From JACDAN01 sp963827705 (GTDB taxonomy: Bacteria; Actinomycetota; Thermoleophilia; Gaiellales; Gaiellaceae), in contig CAWHBN010000011.1 in assembly GCA_963827705.1 (NCBI GenBank), forward strand, positions 29,467 through 93,466: a stretch of DNA of 64,000 nt. The letters run 5' to 3'. Both the position numbers and the translations under genes were made by a program. This document shows positions 18,908 to 27,739 of this stretch, in pieces. Position 1 is the first letter of the stretch; each line of letters opens with the position of its first letter. A model generated the notes under the pieces. That model did not search any database, was not told the DNA's origin, and saw nothing but the letters and a program-made list of their open reading frames with translations.

Positions 18908-19560
18908 GGAGCGGCATCCTCGTCGAGGAACCGCCGGAGCTCCGCGTGCAGGGCGTCCGGCGCCTCCAGCATCGGGACATGGCCGCAGCGGTCGAGCACG
19001 ACGAGGCGGGAGTCGGGCAGCTCAGCGCTGAAGATCGCCCCCAGCGTCGGCGGCAGCAGCCTGTCGTCCGCGCCCCAGACGATCAGGGTCGGCGCCTGGA
19101 CGCGGTGAAGCGTCGAGGCGATATCCGATCCGAGGAGGTCGCTGCCGACCTGCCAGAGGCGGATCGGGCCGACGCGCCACGCATCGCGGGCGAGGTACAC
19201 GAGGCGAGGCGGCGAGCGCAGGACCGAGCGGGCGAGCGGGAGAGCGAACGCTCGACGCGCCTGTGTCGAGAAGATCCCGGCCGGCGCGATCAGCGCGAGC
19301 TTTGCGACCAGATGCGGCCGCTCGGCGGCGAGGGCGAGTGCGACGGTGCCGCCCATCGAGTGGCCGACGACCGCCGCGCCGCTCAGTCCGTGCTCTTCCT
19401 GCCACTCGCCCAGCCAGGACGCGGCCTCCCGGTAGCGGAAGCCCGGCAGGCGGACAACGTGGACGTCGTGGTCCCGCTCGAGCGCGGCGACCGTCGGCCG
19501 CCACCAGTCCGTCGAGGCGGTGATGCCGTGGACGAGCACCACAGGCGGGGCGGGGCTCAC
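18904..19560 (-). CDS. Alpha/beta hydrolase in F420 operon
   Basis: A 218-residue protein starting at GTG 19560, which overlaps the cofE stop by 4 bp. The oxyanion region is VVLVHGITAST, the nucleophile elbow VVGHSMGGTV, the acid GADDRLLPP and the catalytic His CGHVPMLEAP, so the Ser-Asp-His triad is complete. Substrate unknown. Translational coupling to cofE upstream and the unknown two-domain gene downstream suggests a linked role, but it is not a recognised F420 biosynthesis enzyme. Confidence 0.85.
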   Translation of the reverse strand: MSPAPPVVLVHGITASTDWWRPTVAALERDHDVHVVRLPGFRYREAASWLGEWQEEHGLSGAAVVGHSMGGTVALALAAERPHLVAKLALIAPAGIFSTQARRAFALPLARSVLRSPPRLVYLARDAWRVGPIRLWQVGSDLLGSDIASTLHRVQAPTLIVWGADDRLLPPTLGAIFSAELPDSRLVVLDRCGHVPMLEAPDALHAELRRFLDEDAAP

Positions 19561-20278
19561 CGGAAGAGGTCACGGTCCGGCGGCATCACGAGCTCACGGG
19601 CGCTTCCGTCGCCCTCGAGCTGGAGGCCCCGAACGATCGCCGCGGGGATCCCGGCGGCCTTGCCCATCACGAGCTCCGCGGCTCCGGCGATCTCGTCGGC
19701 GACGGCGATCTGGGTCGTCTTGAGCTCATAGCCGGACCGGTCGCGGGTGCCGCGCAGGTCGCGGAGCGGCGGGAGGCCGGCGACGCCGATCGCGACGTCG
19801 GTCGTCCCGTGCCGAAACGGGCGCCCGAAGGAGTCGCTGACGATGACGGCGACGCCGAGCCGTTCGTGGAGCGCGCGGGCGGAGGCGTCCGGGTCGACGG
19901 GGAGCAGGACGACGGTGTCCGCGCCCGGTGCGTTCGAGGCGTCGACGCCGGCCGAGGCGCAGACGAAGCCGTGCCGCGTCTCGGCGATGATGAGCGGCGG
20001 CCGGCTGCGGACGACGCGCGCGGTCTCGCGGAGGATCACCTCGACATGGCGAGGGTCGCCGTCTCCTGCGTGTGCGCGCGCCTCCTCGGACGGCTCGATG
20101 TCGGCGAGCGCGACCACTCGTCCCTCCACCTTGGACACTGCCTTCTGGGCCACCACGAGGACGTCACCGGTCTCGAAGCCGCCCATTCGACCCGCTGCGT
20201 CCGCGAGCAGCCCGGCGAGGTCGTCTCCCTCCTCGATCTCGGGGATGCCCTCCAGCGGGAGGACCTGATTCCGGTCAC
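19557..20278 (-). CDS. cofE: Coenzyme F420-0:L-glutamate ligase (CofE/FbiB N-domain type), frame-broken near start
   Basis: It adds glutamates to F420-0 using GTP. The clear frame runs from Met 20186 (FETGDVLVVAQKAVSKVEGR) with ETRHGFVCASAGVDASN, VIVSDSFGRPFRHG and DVAIGVAGL. Upstream, another frame gives VLPLEGIPEIEEGDDLAGLL, the missing N-terminus, so one G is lost near 20267; the gene then starts at GTG 20278, overlapping the npdG stop by 4 bp, and has about 240 residues. It stands alone, without the nitroreductase-like domain fused to it in mycobacterial FbiB. Confidence 0.9.
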
Positions 20279-20895
20279 TCGAGCCCGGTGAGGCGGATGC
20301 CCGCGTGCGCCTTGTAGCGCTTGTTCACGTTCAGGATCACCGCCGTCATCCCCTCGAGCGCGCGGGCGTTCGCGAGCGGGCCGGCGTCGATGGCACGGCC
20401 CTTCACGAGGCGGCCGGCGAGCTCGAGGGTCAGGTCCTTTGCGGCGGAGGGGGCGCCGCAGACGAGGACGTCCTCGTCCGGCGGGTCGGGGCTGGTGAGG
20501 TGGACGGCCGCGAGCGACTGAAGCCCGGCGGCGACGGGGGCGTCGACGATGCGCTCGATCTCCTCGGCCAGCGAGTACCCGTGCTGACCCGGAGCGATGC
20601 CGTCGTCGGTGAACTCGAGCGCGCTGGCGACCGAGAGGAGCGGTGTGGTCCCGATCGCGGGCGCGAGCTCCCGGGCTGTCTCCAGCGCGGCGTTCGAGCG
20701 GACGGCCAGGATCACGAGGTCGGCGTTTCGCACGGCCTCCTCGTTCGTCGCGCCCTCGACGCCCAGCACTGCGGCGATCTCGCTCGCGCGGGCGGCGTCG
20801 CGCGAGCCGATCACGACGCTCTCGCCGAGCATCGTGATGCGCTCGGCGAGCGCCCGGCCGAAGGTTCCCGTGCCGCCGACGATCGCGATCCTCAT
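20275..20895 (-). CDS. npdG: F420-dependent NADP reductase (NADPH:F420 oxidoreductase)
   Basis: A 206-residue protein with an N-terminal Rossmann site (IAIVGGTGTFGRALAER) and an NADP-binding segment (VIGSRDAARASEIA). Later come LAVRSNAALETARELA and AAVHLTSPDPPDEDVLVCG, matching Fno/NpdG. It moves hydride between NADPH and F420, linking the cofactor to the NADPH pool. It lies between cofD (19-bp gap) and cofE (4-bp overlap), which supports the assignment. Confidence 0.9.
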   Translation of the reverse strand: MRIAIVGGTGTFGRALAERITMLGESVVIGSRDAARASEIAAVLGVEGATNEEAVRNADLVILAVRSNAALETARELAPAIGTTPLLSVASALEFTDDGIAPGQHGYSLAEEIERIVDAPVAAGLQSLAAVHLTSPDPPDEDVLVCGAPSAAKDLTLELAGRLVKGRAIDAGPLANARALEGMTAVILNVNKRYKAHAGIRLTGLE

Positions 20896-20914
20896 GGCCG
20901 TGTCCGAGTGACTG

Positions 20915-21838
20915 TCACTGGGACACGGCCGCCAGGGACAGTGCGGCCTCCGCGAGCCGCCGGCGGGCGTCCGCGTCGCTCATCAGAGTCCGCGTGACGA
21001 TCGGCCGCACCGCGCCGAGATCGACCTCACCGTCAGCCTCGTCGTACACCAAGGCGTCGATCAGCCCCTTGTAACAGTCTGTTACTTGCAACGGAGTGGT
21101 GCCGCCTGCGAGCCGGGACAGCATCCGATCGGCCGGGCCCTTCACTGCCCGACCGGCGATCAGTGGGCTCACGGCGACCGAAGGGACATGTCGGTTGGTG
21201 ATCGCGTCCCGGATCTCCTGGACGGCGAGGACCGGTCCGATCGAGACGAAGGGATTGCTCGGCGCGATCACGATCAGGTCGGCCGCGCCAAGCGCCTCGA
21301 GCACGCCGGGCGCCGGCCGCGCGGTCTCGGCGCCCTCGAAGCGAACGCCGGTCACCTCGTCCCGGTGCCCGCGCCGGACGAACCAGTCCTGGAACGAGAG
21401 CTCGCCCGCGTCGGTCTGGACGAACGTCCGCAGCCGGTCGTCCGTCGCCGGGAGAATCGTCGCCTCGACGCCGAGTGCGCCGGCCAGCCGGCCGGTGATC
21501 GCCGAGAGCGGCTCCCCCTCGCGCAGCCACTGCGTCCGGACGAGATGCAGACCGAGATCCCGGTCGCCGAGCTTGAACCACGCCTCACCGCCGAGGTCGG
21601 TAACCGACTCGAGGGCGTTCCAGGTCTCGCCCGCTCTCCCCCAGCCTCGTTCCTCGTCGTTCAGGTCGGCGAGCGCGTAGAGGATCGAGTCGAGGTCGGG
21701 CGAGACGTGGACACCGAGCACCTCGAGGTCGTCGCCGACGTTCCCGATCACCGTCACGCCCGAGGGATCCACGGCGTCGACGAGGCCGCGCACGAACCGC
21801 GCGCCACCGACGCCGCCGCTCAGGACGACGACGTTCAC
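20915..21838 (-). CDS. cofD: 2-phospho-L-lactate (phosphoenolpyruvate) transferase CofD/FbiA
   Basis: A 307-residue protein starting at GTG 21838, overlapping the cofC stop by 4 bp. The N-terminal VVLSGGVGGARFVRGL, NVGDDLEVLGVHVSPDLDS and WFKLGDRDLGLHLVRT are the classical CofD motifs. Later APSNPFVSIGPVLAV contacts the activated lactyl/PEP guanosine. It joins the nucleotide-activated three-carbon unit made by CofC to the deazaflavin FO. An unusual 15-bp palindrome lies inside its coding sequence at 21071-21085. Confidence 0.95.
   Translation of the reverse strand: MNVVVLSGGVGGARFVRGLVDAVDPSGVTVIGNVGDDLEVLGVHVSPDLDSILYALADLNDEERGWGRAGETWNALESVTDLGGEAWFKLGDRDLGLHLVRTQWLREGEPLSAITGRLAGALGVEATILPATDDRLRTFVQTDAGELSFQDWFVRRGHRDEVTGVRFEGAETARPAPGVLEALGAADLIVIAPSNPFVSIGPVLAVQEIRDAITNRHVPSVAVSPLIAGRAVKGPADRMLSRLAGGTTPLQVTDCYKGLIDALVYDEADGEVDLGAVRPIVTRTLMSDADARRRLAEAALSLAAVSQ
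21071..21085. repeat. GTAACAG-T-CTGTTAC palindrome (copy 1, inside cofD)
   Basis: Perfect 7-bp arms around one base. The same core occurs twice more in the window, both around hemE-hemH (25199-25219 and 25276-25298). Confidence 0.6.
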
Positions 21839-22392
21839 GACCGAAGCTGTTCGAACTCCGCGACCGTGTCCACGTCGTCAGCCAGCGCGGGCACGTCGAG
21901 CGTCACGACATCGACGCCCTGCGAGGCGGCGTGGGCGCGGAACCGATCAGCGCTTCCCGGCCCGTAGAGAGGTGCGAAGAGGCCGGGCTGCGAGAGAGCG
22001 AGCGCGTTGGTGGTGCCGTCCTCCGCCTCGGTGATCGCGATACCGCCGGGCGGCATGGCGCCGAGGAGCGCGAGCAGGTCTCGCGGCCGCGCCGCCGGCA
22101 CGTCGGCGTTGACGACCAGCACCGGCCACTCGTCGACGACCGCCAGCGCTGCGGCGACCGCTTCGCCCTGGCCCTTCCCCGGATCGTCCACGACCTCGAC
22201 TCCGTGCTCGGCGGCCAGCGCGCGAGCGCAGCTCGCGTCGGCTTCGGTCACGAGGATCGTCGGGCCGACGGCCACGGCGGAGGCGAGAACCCGGCCGAGC
22301 ATCGCGTGCGCGACGTCGGTGCGCTCCGCCTCAGGGAGCTCGAGGCGCCGCTTTGCCGAGGCAGCGCGGAAGGGGACGACGACGCTCGCCAC
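21835..22392 (-). CDS. cofC: Phosphoenolpyruvate/2-phospholactate guanylyltransferase CofC/FbiD
   Basis: A 185-residue protein starting at GTG 22392. It begins SVVVPFRAASAKRRLELP, the nucleotide-binding start of CofC, and continues with VEVVDDPGKGQGEAVAAAL and VLVVNADVPAARPRDL, which holds the metal-binding Asp, then ITEAEDGTTNALAL. It makes the guanylated three-carbon donor for CofD. First gene of the minus-strand F420 operon; only 18 bp separate its start from the divergent PolX/PHP gene, so promoters of the two must overlap coding sequence. Confidence 0.92.
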   Translation of the reverse strand: MASVVVPFRAASAKRRLELPEAERTDVAHAMLGRVLASAVAVGPTILVTEADASCARALAAEHGVEVVDDPGKGQGEAVAAALAVVDEWPVLVVNADVPAARPRDLLALLGAMPPGGIAITEAEDGTTNALALSQPGLFAPLYGPGSADRFRAHAASQGVDVVTLDVPALADDVDTVAEFEQLRS

Positions 22393-22410
22393 GGCGGGGA
22401 CACTACCCAG

Positions 22411-24061
22411 GTGAGCGGTCCTCGCGATCCACAGAATGCGGAGATTGCGGCGAAGCTCGATGCCTTCGCGACGCTGCTCGAGCTTGCGGACGCCAACTCC
22501 TACAGCGTGCGCGCCTACCGACGTGCCGCGGACGTCCTGCGCGACTCCGCGGTGCCGGTCGCGGAGCTCGTCCGGACCGGCCGGATCCGGGAGGTTCGCG
22601 GCATCGGCCCCGCCATCGAGGCCCGCCTCCGCGAGCTCGTCGAGACCGGCGACCTGCACGAGCTGAAGGAGCTCGAGGAGCGGGTCTCCCCCGATCTCGT
22701 CGGCGTCGGGCGGCTGCTCGGGCTGAGCGCCAAGCGCTCGATGGACATCGCGCAGACGCTCGGCGTCCGCACGCTCGACGAGCTGCGCGAGGCGGCGTCG
22801 CAAGGGCGCCTGCGGGAGGTGCCGGGAATCGGGCCGAAGTCCGAGCAGAAGCTCCGGGCGGCGCTTGCACAGGATCTGTCCCGCCCGCCGGCACACGCGC
22901 TGCTCCTGAACCGGGCGCTGGCGCTGACGCACGAGATCGCCGAGAGCCTCGGCGCGGAGCCCGCCGGAGACGCGCGCCGCTTCCGCGACCGCTGCGAGCA
23001 GCTCGCGGTCGTCGCGCCCGCGGAGGATCCGGCGCGATGCGATCCGGCGCTTCGAGGAGCTGCCGCAGATCGTCGCGCTCGTCGAGCGGGAGGACCGGCG
23101 GGCCGTCGGCGTCACCGTCGAGGGCGTTCCGGTGGAGCTGCTCGTTCCGGAGCCCGGAGGGGCGGGTGCCGGGCTGATCCGCGCGACCGGCGCGGCGGCG
23201 TACGTCGAGGCGCTCGAGCCGCTGCCGGACGGCGAGACCGAGCTCGAGGTCTACGGCGCCCTCGGCATCCCCTGGTGCCCGCCAGAGCTCCGGGAGGAGC
23301 CATTTCGGGGCGAGCCGCCGCCGCTCGTCGACCTCCCTGACATCCGCGGGGACCTCCACTGCCACACGACGTGGTCGGACGGCCGCGGCACCGTCGAGGA
23401 GATGGCCCGGGCTGCGATCGAGCGCGGCTACGAGTACCTGGCGATCTGCGACCACACCGTGGCGGTCTCGGTCGTGCCGGGGCTCGACGCAGACGCCGTC
23501 CGGCGACAGGGCGAGGAGATCGCCGCGGCCAACGAGCGCCTGGCGCCGTTCCGCGTCCTGCGCGGGATCGAGTGCGACATCCGCGCCGACGCGACGCTCG
23601 ACCTCCCGGACGACGTCCTCGCCGAGCTGGACTGGGTGATGGCGAGCGTCCACGCCGGCCAGCGGGGGAGCCGCGACGAGCTGACGAAGCGCACGGTCGA
23701 GGCGATGTACCACCCATCCGTTTCGGCCATCAGCCACCCGACCGGAAGGCTGATCGACCGGCGTGCGCCGAACGCGCTCGACCTCGACACGGCCTTCGCA
23801 GTGGCGCTCGAGACGGGCACCGCAGTCGAGACGAACGGCCTCCCCGACCGGCTCGACCTGAAGGACGAGCACGTCCGTCAAGCGGTCGAGGCCGGCATCC
23901 CGATCGTCGTCTCGACCGACGCCCACTCGACGCGTGGGCTCGGGAACATCGTCCTCGCGCTCGGGACGGCCCGCCGGGGGTGGGCCACGGCCGCGGACGT
24001 CGTCAACACGCGCCCGCTCGAGGAGATCCTGGCGTCGAGGAAGCCCGGGCTACACCGCTGA
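22411..24061 (+). CDS. PolX-like protein: HhH + degenerate polymerase palm + intact PHP domain
   Basis: About 550 residues with one frameshift near 23035. GTG 22411 starts it. Residues about 10-200 are the Pol beta 8-kDa/helix-hairpin-helix region (VRGIGPAIEARLREL and VPGIGPKSEQKLRAA). The middle aligns with the X-family palm and ends GALGIPWCPPELREE, but the catalytic GDxD motif is absent (RFRDRCEQLAVVA there) and the third Asp is a Glu (VPVELLVPE). The C-terminal PHP domain is complete: DLHCHTTWSDG, ICDHT, GIECDI, SVHAG, SHPTGR and STDAHS. Predicted function is a PHP phosphoesterase/nuclease with DNA binding but no polymerase activity. Confidence 0.85.
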
Positions 24062-24325
24062 GCCCGGCCCGGTGGCCGTCCACTCGCGGAGGTCGTACCA
24101 GTGGCTCTCGCGCAGCGCGTCGGCGACCTTCTCGTCGGTGTGCTCGTCGTTGAAGACGTGCTTGTCGATGTCGCAGCAGATCTCGATCGAGTCCAAAGAG
24201 ATCTCGGCGAGGCTGCTGAGCACCTCACCGGGAAGCTGCGCCTCCGCGACGGTGTAGTGCTTGAAGATGAGATCCGGAGCCCGCTCGAGGAGATCCGGCC
24301 AGTCCGGACAGCTGCGGGTGCTCAC
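24050..24325 (-). CDS. Small conserved hypothetical protein coupled to hemH
   Basis: A 91-residue protein; GTG 24325 overlaps the hemH stop by 4 bp, and the stop overlaps the convergent PolX/PHP gene by 12 bp. It begins STRSCPDWPDLLERAPDLIF and contains LDSIEICCDIDKHVFNDEHT and HWYDLREW. It has adjacent Cys residues (CC) and several His and Asp, so metal or iron binding is conceivable. No family recognised. Confidence 0.65.
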   Translation of the reverse strand: MSTRSCPDWPDLLERAPDLIFKHYTVAEAQLPGEVLSSLAEISLDSIEICCDIDKHVFNDEHTDEKVADALRESHWYDLREWTATGPGSAV

Positions 24326-25194
24326 GCCGGCGACCGTAGCAGCGCGGTTCGGACCAGCGCCGCCAGCGCGCCGATGAATGCGGGATCGTCGTTCAGGGAC
24401 TCGATCCGATCCAGTTCGAGGTCGAGCTCGGCGGCCCTCTCGCGTGCTTCGACGTCGATGTCCCAGAGGATCTCGAGGTGGTCCGAGACGAAGCCGACCG
24501 GGGCGACGAGCACCTTGCGGACGCCGCGCGCGTGGAGGTCGTCCAGGTGCTCGACGATGTCCGGACCGAGCCAGGGTTCCCCGGTGGCGCTCTCGCTCTG
24601 GAACGCGAACGACCAGTCGTCGAGCCCAGCCCGCCGGGCGACGAGCTCCGACGTCCGCAGCAGCTCGTCCTTGTAGGGATCGCCCATGGCCAGGATCCGC
24701 TCCGGAAGAGAGTGGGCGGTGAAGACGACGTGGGCGTCCGTCCCGCGCACCCGGCCGGCCAGCACGTCGAGGAACGGCTCGTGGTCGTGCCAGCTCTCGA
24801 CGAAGACCAGCTCGGCACGCCCGGCGAGCCCCGCCTCGAGCCGCTCGCGGTAGCCGGCGATCGAGAGCCGGGAGTAGTGCGGCGCGAGCACCAGGCCGAC
24901 CACTCGCGTTGCGCCTCCTTCGACGGCCCGGTCGGCGGCTTCCCCGATCCGCGGTCGCCAATGCTTCATCCCGAGGTAGACGGGGATCCCGAGCTCGCGC
25001 TCCAGCGCGGCCCGCTGGCGCTCGGTGATCTCGTCGAGCGGCGAGCGGCCGCCGATGCGCCGGTAGCGCTCTGTGAGCTCTTCGACGGCCTCGTTGGAGA
25101 CGGGCCTGCCCTCGCGGATGTCCTCGAGGTACGGACGGATGTCCTCCGGCGCGGACGGCGAGCCGTACGCCATCAGCACGACGGCGTCGCTCAA
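24322..25194 (-). CDS. hemH: Ferrochelatase (probably coproporphyrin ferrochelatase)
   Basis: A 290-residue protein starting at TTG 25194 (SDAVVLMAYGSPSAPEDI). It has GLVLAPHYSRLSIAGY, the catalytic His motif VVFTAHSLPERI, SATGEPWLGPDI and VAPVGFVSDHLEILWDID. It inserts iron into the porphyrin; actinobacteria usually use coproporphyrin III, so CpfC activity is likely, but this is inferred from lineage. It follows hemE on the same strand. A 21-bp palindrome sits 4 bases upstream of its start and could control translation or transcription. Confidence 0.93.
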   Translation of the reverse strand: MSDAVVLMAYGSPSAPEDIRPYLEDIREGRPVSNEAVEELTERYRRIGGRSPLDEITERQRAALERELGIPVYLGMKHWRPRIGEAADRAVEGGATRVVGLVLAPHYSRLSIAGYRERLEAGLAGRAELVFVESWHDHEPFLDVLAGRVRGTDAHVVFTAHSLPERILAMGDPYKDELLRTSELVARRAGLDDWSFAFQSESATGEPWLGPDIVEHLDDLHARGVRKVLVAPVGFVSDHLEILWDIDVEARERAAELDLELDRIESLNDDPAFIGALAALVRTALLRSPA

Positions 25195-25198
25195 TTGC

Positions 25199-25219
25199 CT
25201 AGTAACAGTCTGTTACTAG
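25199..25219. repeat. GTAACAG-T-CTGTTAC palindrome (copy 2, before hemH)
   Basis: CTAGTAACAGTCTGTTACTAG is a perfect palindrome about one odd central base, located 4 bases upstream of the hemH start. Its core equals the cofD copy. Confidence 0.65.
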
Positions 25220-25275
25220 CGTCAGCAGCGCCCGCTCCGCCTCGATGGCTCGGGGGTTTCCGGCGCTCGCGCGTT

Positions 25276-25298
25276 CCAAGTAACACTCTGTTACTTGG
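25276..25298. repeat. CCAAGTAACA-CTC-TGTTACTTGG palindrome (copy 3, hemE end)
   Basis: Ten-base perfect arms with a 3-base centre. The hemE stop codon (25291-25293) lies within it. It could act as a hairpin between hemE and hemH or as an operator. Confidence 0.65.
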
Positions 25299-26325
25299 CC
25301 ACTGCGACGGCGGCCGTCCGCTCGTGCACGAGCTCGCGGAGGCGGCGCAGCAGCGCCGGATCGGTGCTCGGGAGGACGCCGTGGCCGAGGTTGAAGATGT
25401 GCCCGGGACGCCCGCCGGCTGCCTCGAGGATGGCGCCGGTAGACCGCTCCACACGGTCCCACGACCCGAGGAGCAGCGCCGGATCGAGGTTCCCTTGGAC
25501 GCCTCGGTCGGATCCGACCCGCTCCCAGCCCTCGCCGAGTGGGATGCGCCAGTCGAGGCCGATGACGTCGCCTCCGGCCGCCGCCATCGACTCGAGCAGG
25601 TGCGAAGTGCCGGTACCGAAGTGGATCGTCGGCACCGAGAGCCCGCCGAGAATCCGCTCCGAGTACGGCGCGACGAACTCCTCGTAGTCCTCGACCGTGA
25701 GCGCGCCGACCCAGCTGTCGAAGAGCTGGATCGCGTCGGCGCCCGCCTCGACCTTGGCCCTGACGTAGCGGAGGAAGGTCTCGCTGAGGCGCTCCATCAG
25801 CTCGTGCCACACCTCGGGCGTGCCGAACATGCAGGCCTTCGTCTTCGCGAACTCCCGCGTCGGCTTCCCCTCGATCAGATAGCCCGCGACGGTGAAAGGG
25901 CCGCCGCAGAAGCCGACCAGCGCCCGGTCCGCCACCAACGACTCGCGGACGATCCGGACTGCTTCGAGGACGAAGGGCACCGCATCCTCCGGCTCCGGCA
26001 CCCGAAGGGCGCGAACGTCGTCGAGCGACTCGATCGGCCGGTCGATCACCGGCCCGACGTTCTCCACGAGCTGGACGTCGACGCCCATCCCGATGACCGG
26101 AAGCATGATGTCCGCGAACATCACGGCCGCGTCCACGCCGTGCGCCTCGACCGGCTCGAGCGTCACCTGCGCGCAGAGCTCCGGCCGCCGGCAGACCTCG
26201 AAGAGGTCGTGGCGCTTCCGGATCGCGCGGTAGCCGGGCAGCGTGCGGCCGGCCTGGCGCATGAACCAGACGGGCGTCCGCTCGACCGGCTCCCGGCGAG
26301 CGGCCCTGACCAGCAGAGGCGGCAT
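25291..26325 (-). CDS. hemE: Uroporphyrinogen decarboxylase
   Basis: A 344-residue protein starting at ATG 26325 (MPPLLVRAARRE). Family signatures are present: TPVWFMRQAGRTLPGYRAIR with the substrate-binding Arg, MFADIMLPVIGMG with the key Asp, VGFCGGPFTVAGYLIEG, QLFDSWVGAL with the active-site Asp and FNLGHGVLPSTDP near the end. It decarboxylates uroporphyrinogen III to coproporphyrinogen III, the step before the hemH product branch. The ATG overlaps the stop of the decayed permease upstream. Confidence 0.96.
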   Translation of the reverse strand: MPPLLVRAARREPVERTPVWFMRQAGRTLPGYRAIRKRHDLFEVCRRPELCAQVTLEPVEAHGVDAAVMFADIMLPVIGMGVDVQLVENVGPVIDRPIESLDDVRALRVPEPEDAVPFVLEAVRIVRESLVADRALVGFCGGPFTVAGYLIEGKPTREFAKTKACMFGTPEVWHELMERLSETFLRYVRAKVEAGADAIQLFDSWVGALTVEDYEEFVAPYSERILGGLSVPTIHFGTGTSHLLESMAAAGGDVIGLDWRIPLGEGWERVGSDRGVQGNLDPALLLGSWDRVERSTGAILEAAGGRPGHIFNLGHGVLPSTDPALLRRLRELVHERTAAVAVAK

Positions 26326-26662
26326 CAGAGCTGGGCTGCGACCTGGTCGTCGATCCGGCGCGCGACGAGCACGCCGACAACGAGCGCCGCGAACGAGGAA
26401 CGACGACACAGGGGAAGGCTGCCGAGCCACTCTCGTCGGCCACACCCAGCGGGTCGTCGAAGTTGTAGAAGACCGGAGTGAGGAAGAACCACGGGAGGAA
26501 GATCGTGAGGAGCAGATGCTCCACGTCGCGGTAGACGACAGTCACGTACATGACGAAGAGCACGAGGCCGACGACAAACCCGCGGTACTTACCGTGCGGC
26601 TCGCGACGGACGATGTCCAAGAAAACGTCCGGGTAGCGGCGAACGTCGGCGTAAAGGCTCAC
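26325..26662 (-). pseudogene. Decayed ABC-2 type polysaccharide export permease
   Basis: Starts at GTG 26662 and matches the intact permease at 37988-38788 at three points: the start (VSLYADVRRYPDVF with REPHGKYRG), a middle piece (VTVVYRDVEHLLLTIFLPWF, then FLTPVFYNFDD) and, in another frame, the end (VGVLVARRIDDQVAAQL). About 145 residues of transmembrane core between the first two blocks are gone, and more before the last block. Only about 112 codons remain of 266. This is a true deletion product, not merely a frame error. Confidence 0.8.
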
Positions 26663-26681
26663 GGGCGGCCAGTGTAGAGCC

Positions 26682-27739
26682 GTGAGGCTCGTCTTCGACG
26701 TCACGCCGCTTTCCCACCCGCTGACCGGGATCGGGAACTACATGCTCGGGATGCTGCGGCGGGATCGCCGAGGCATCCGACGATCGCCATGAGGTCGTTC
26801 TCTTCGCCGCCACCGGGCCGCAGAACTCGAGACGGGTGCGTTGCTGCGCTGGACGGCATCGCCGGCGAGCGCCGCATCGTGATCATGCCCGCCGCCTTCG
26901 AACCTCTGGCGAAAGGCCTGGAGTCGGATGCAGCGCATGCCGGTCGAGTGGCTGGTGGGCCGGCTCGACATCTTCCACCTCTCCGACTGGATGTACCCGC
27001 CACAGCGCGGAGGCCTGCGCACAACGACTGTGCACGACCTAGGCCCGCTCCACCACCCTGAGTGGGTCGACGAGCGGACCGCGCACTCCACGTCCCGAAG
27101 GCGCTCCATGCCGCGAAGACGTGCGACCTCACCTTCGCGAACTCGCGCTACACCGCCGCCGACGTCGTCCGGACCCTGGGCGTGCCGGAGGACCGGGTGA
27201 CCGTCGCGTATCCAGGAATACACGAGCGGTACCGGCCGGACGGCCCGGCGGCGGAGCGGGAGGCGCCGTATCTCCTGACGACGGCGACCCGCGAGCCGCG
27301 GAAGAACCTGCAGGTTCTCCTCGACGCGTTTGCAGTCGTCCGGGCCCGGCGGACGGAGCTCGCGCTTCGCGGCGCGGACGAGCAGCGGCGTCGGAGGGAG
27401 TCCGGTTCCTCGGCTACGTCGGCCCGCGACGACCTCGCGGCGCTCTACCGCGGCGCCGAGGTATTCGTCTTTCCGTCACTCTTCGAGGGCTTCGGCATAC
27501 CAGTGGTGGAGGCCCTGGCGTCCGGCACTCCGGCCGTCGTGTCCGCCATCCTTCGCTGGACGAGGCGAGCGGCGCCGCTGCGATCCGCGTCGACCCCGCG
27601 AGCCCCGAGGAGATCGCGACCGGCATCGAGCGCGCGCTCGACGACGGTCCGACGCGCGTCCCGCGTGGCATCGAGCACGCGAGTCAGTTCACCTGGCGCC
27701 TGTGTAGTAGAGGCAGCGGCGCGGCAAGTCTATGGATGA
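26682..27739 (+). CDS. GT4-family glycosyltransferase, multiply frame-broken
   Basis: The start GTG 26682 gives RLVFDVTPLSHPLTGIGNYM. Pieces in different frames then run in order: MPVEWLVGRLDIFHLSDWMY, TTTVHDLGPLHHPEWVDE, HVPKALHAAKTCDLTFANSR, PYLLTTATREPRKNLQVLLD, LYRGAEVFVFPSLFEGFGIP and VVEALASGTPAVVS. It is clearly homologous along its length to the GT at 38805-39872. At least five shifts occur between 26760 and 27720. Because all blocks remain, sequencing error is more likely than decay. It would transfer a sugar from a nucleotide donor to a glycan acceptor in the cytoplasm. The stop overlaps the next start. Confidence 0.75.

Noticed and set aside
26682..27739. Calling this glycosyltransferase a pseudogene like its permease neighbour
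   Set aside because: All GT-B blocks are present in order and only one-base shifts interrupt them, the same error type as in many other genes here; the permease instead lost whole blocks.
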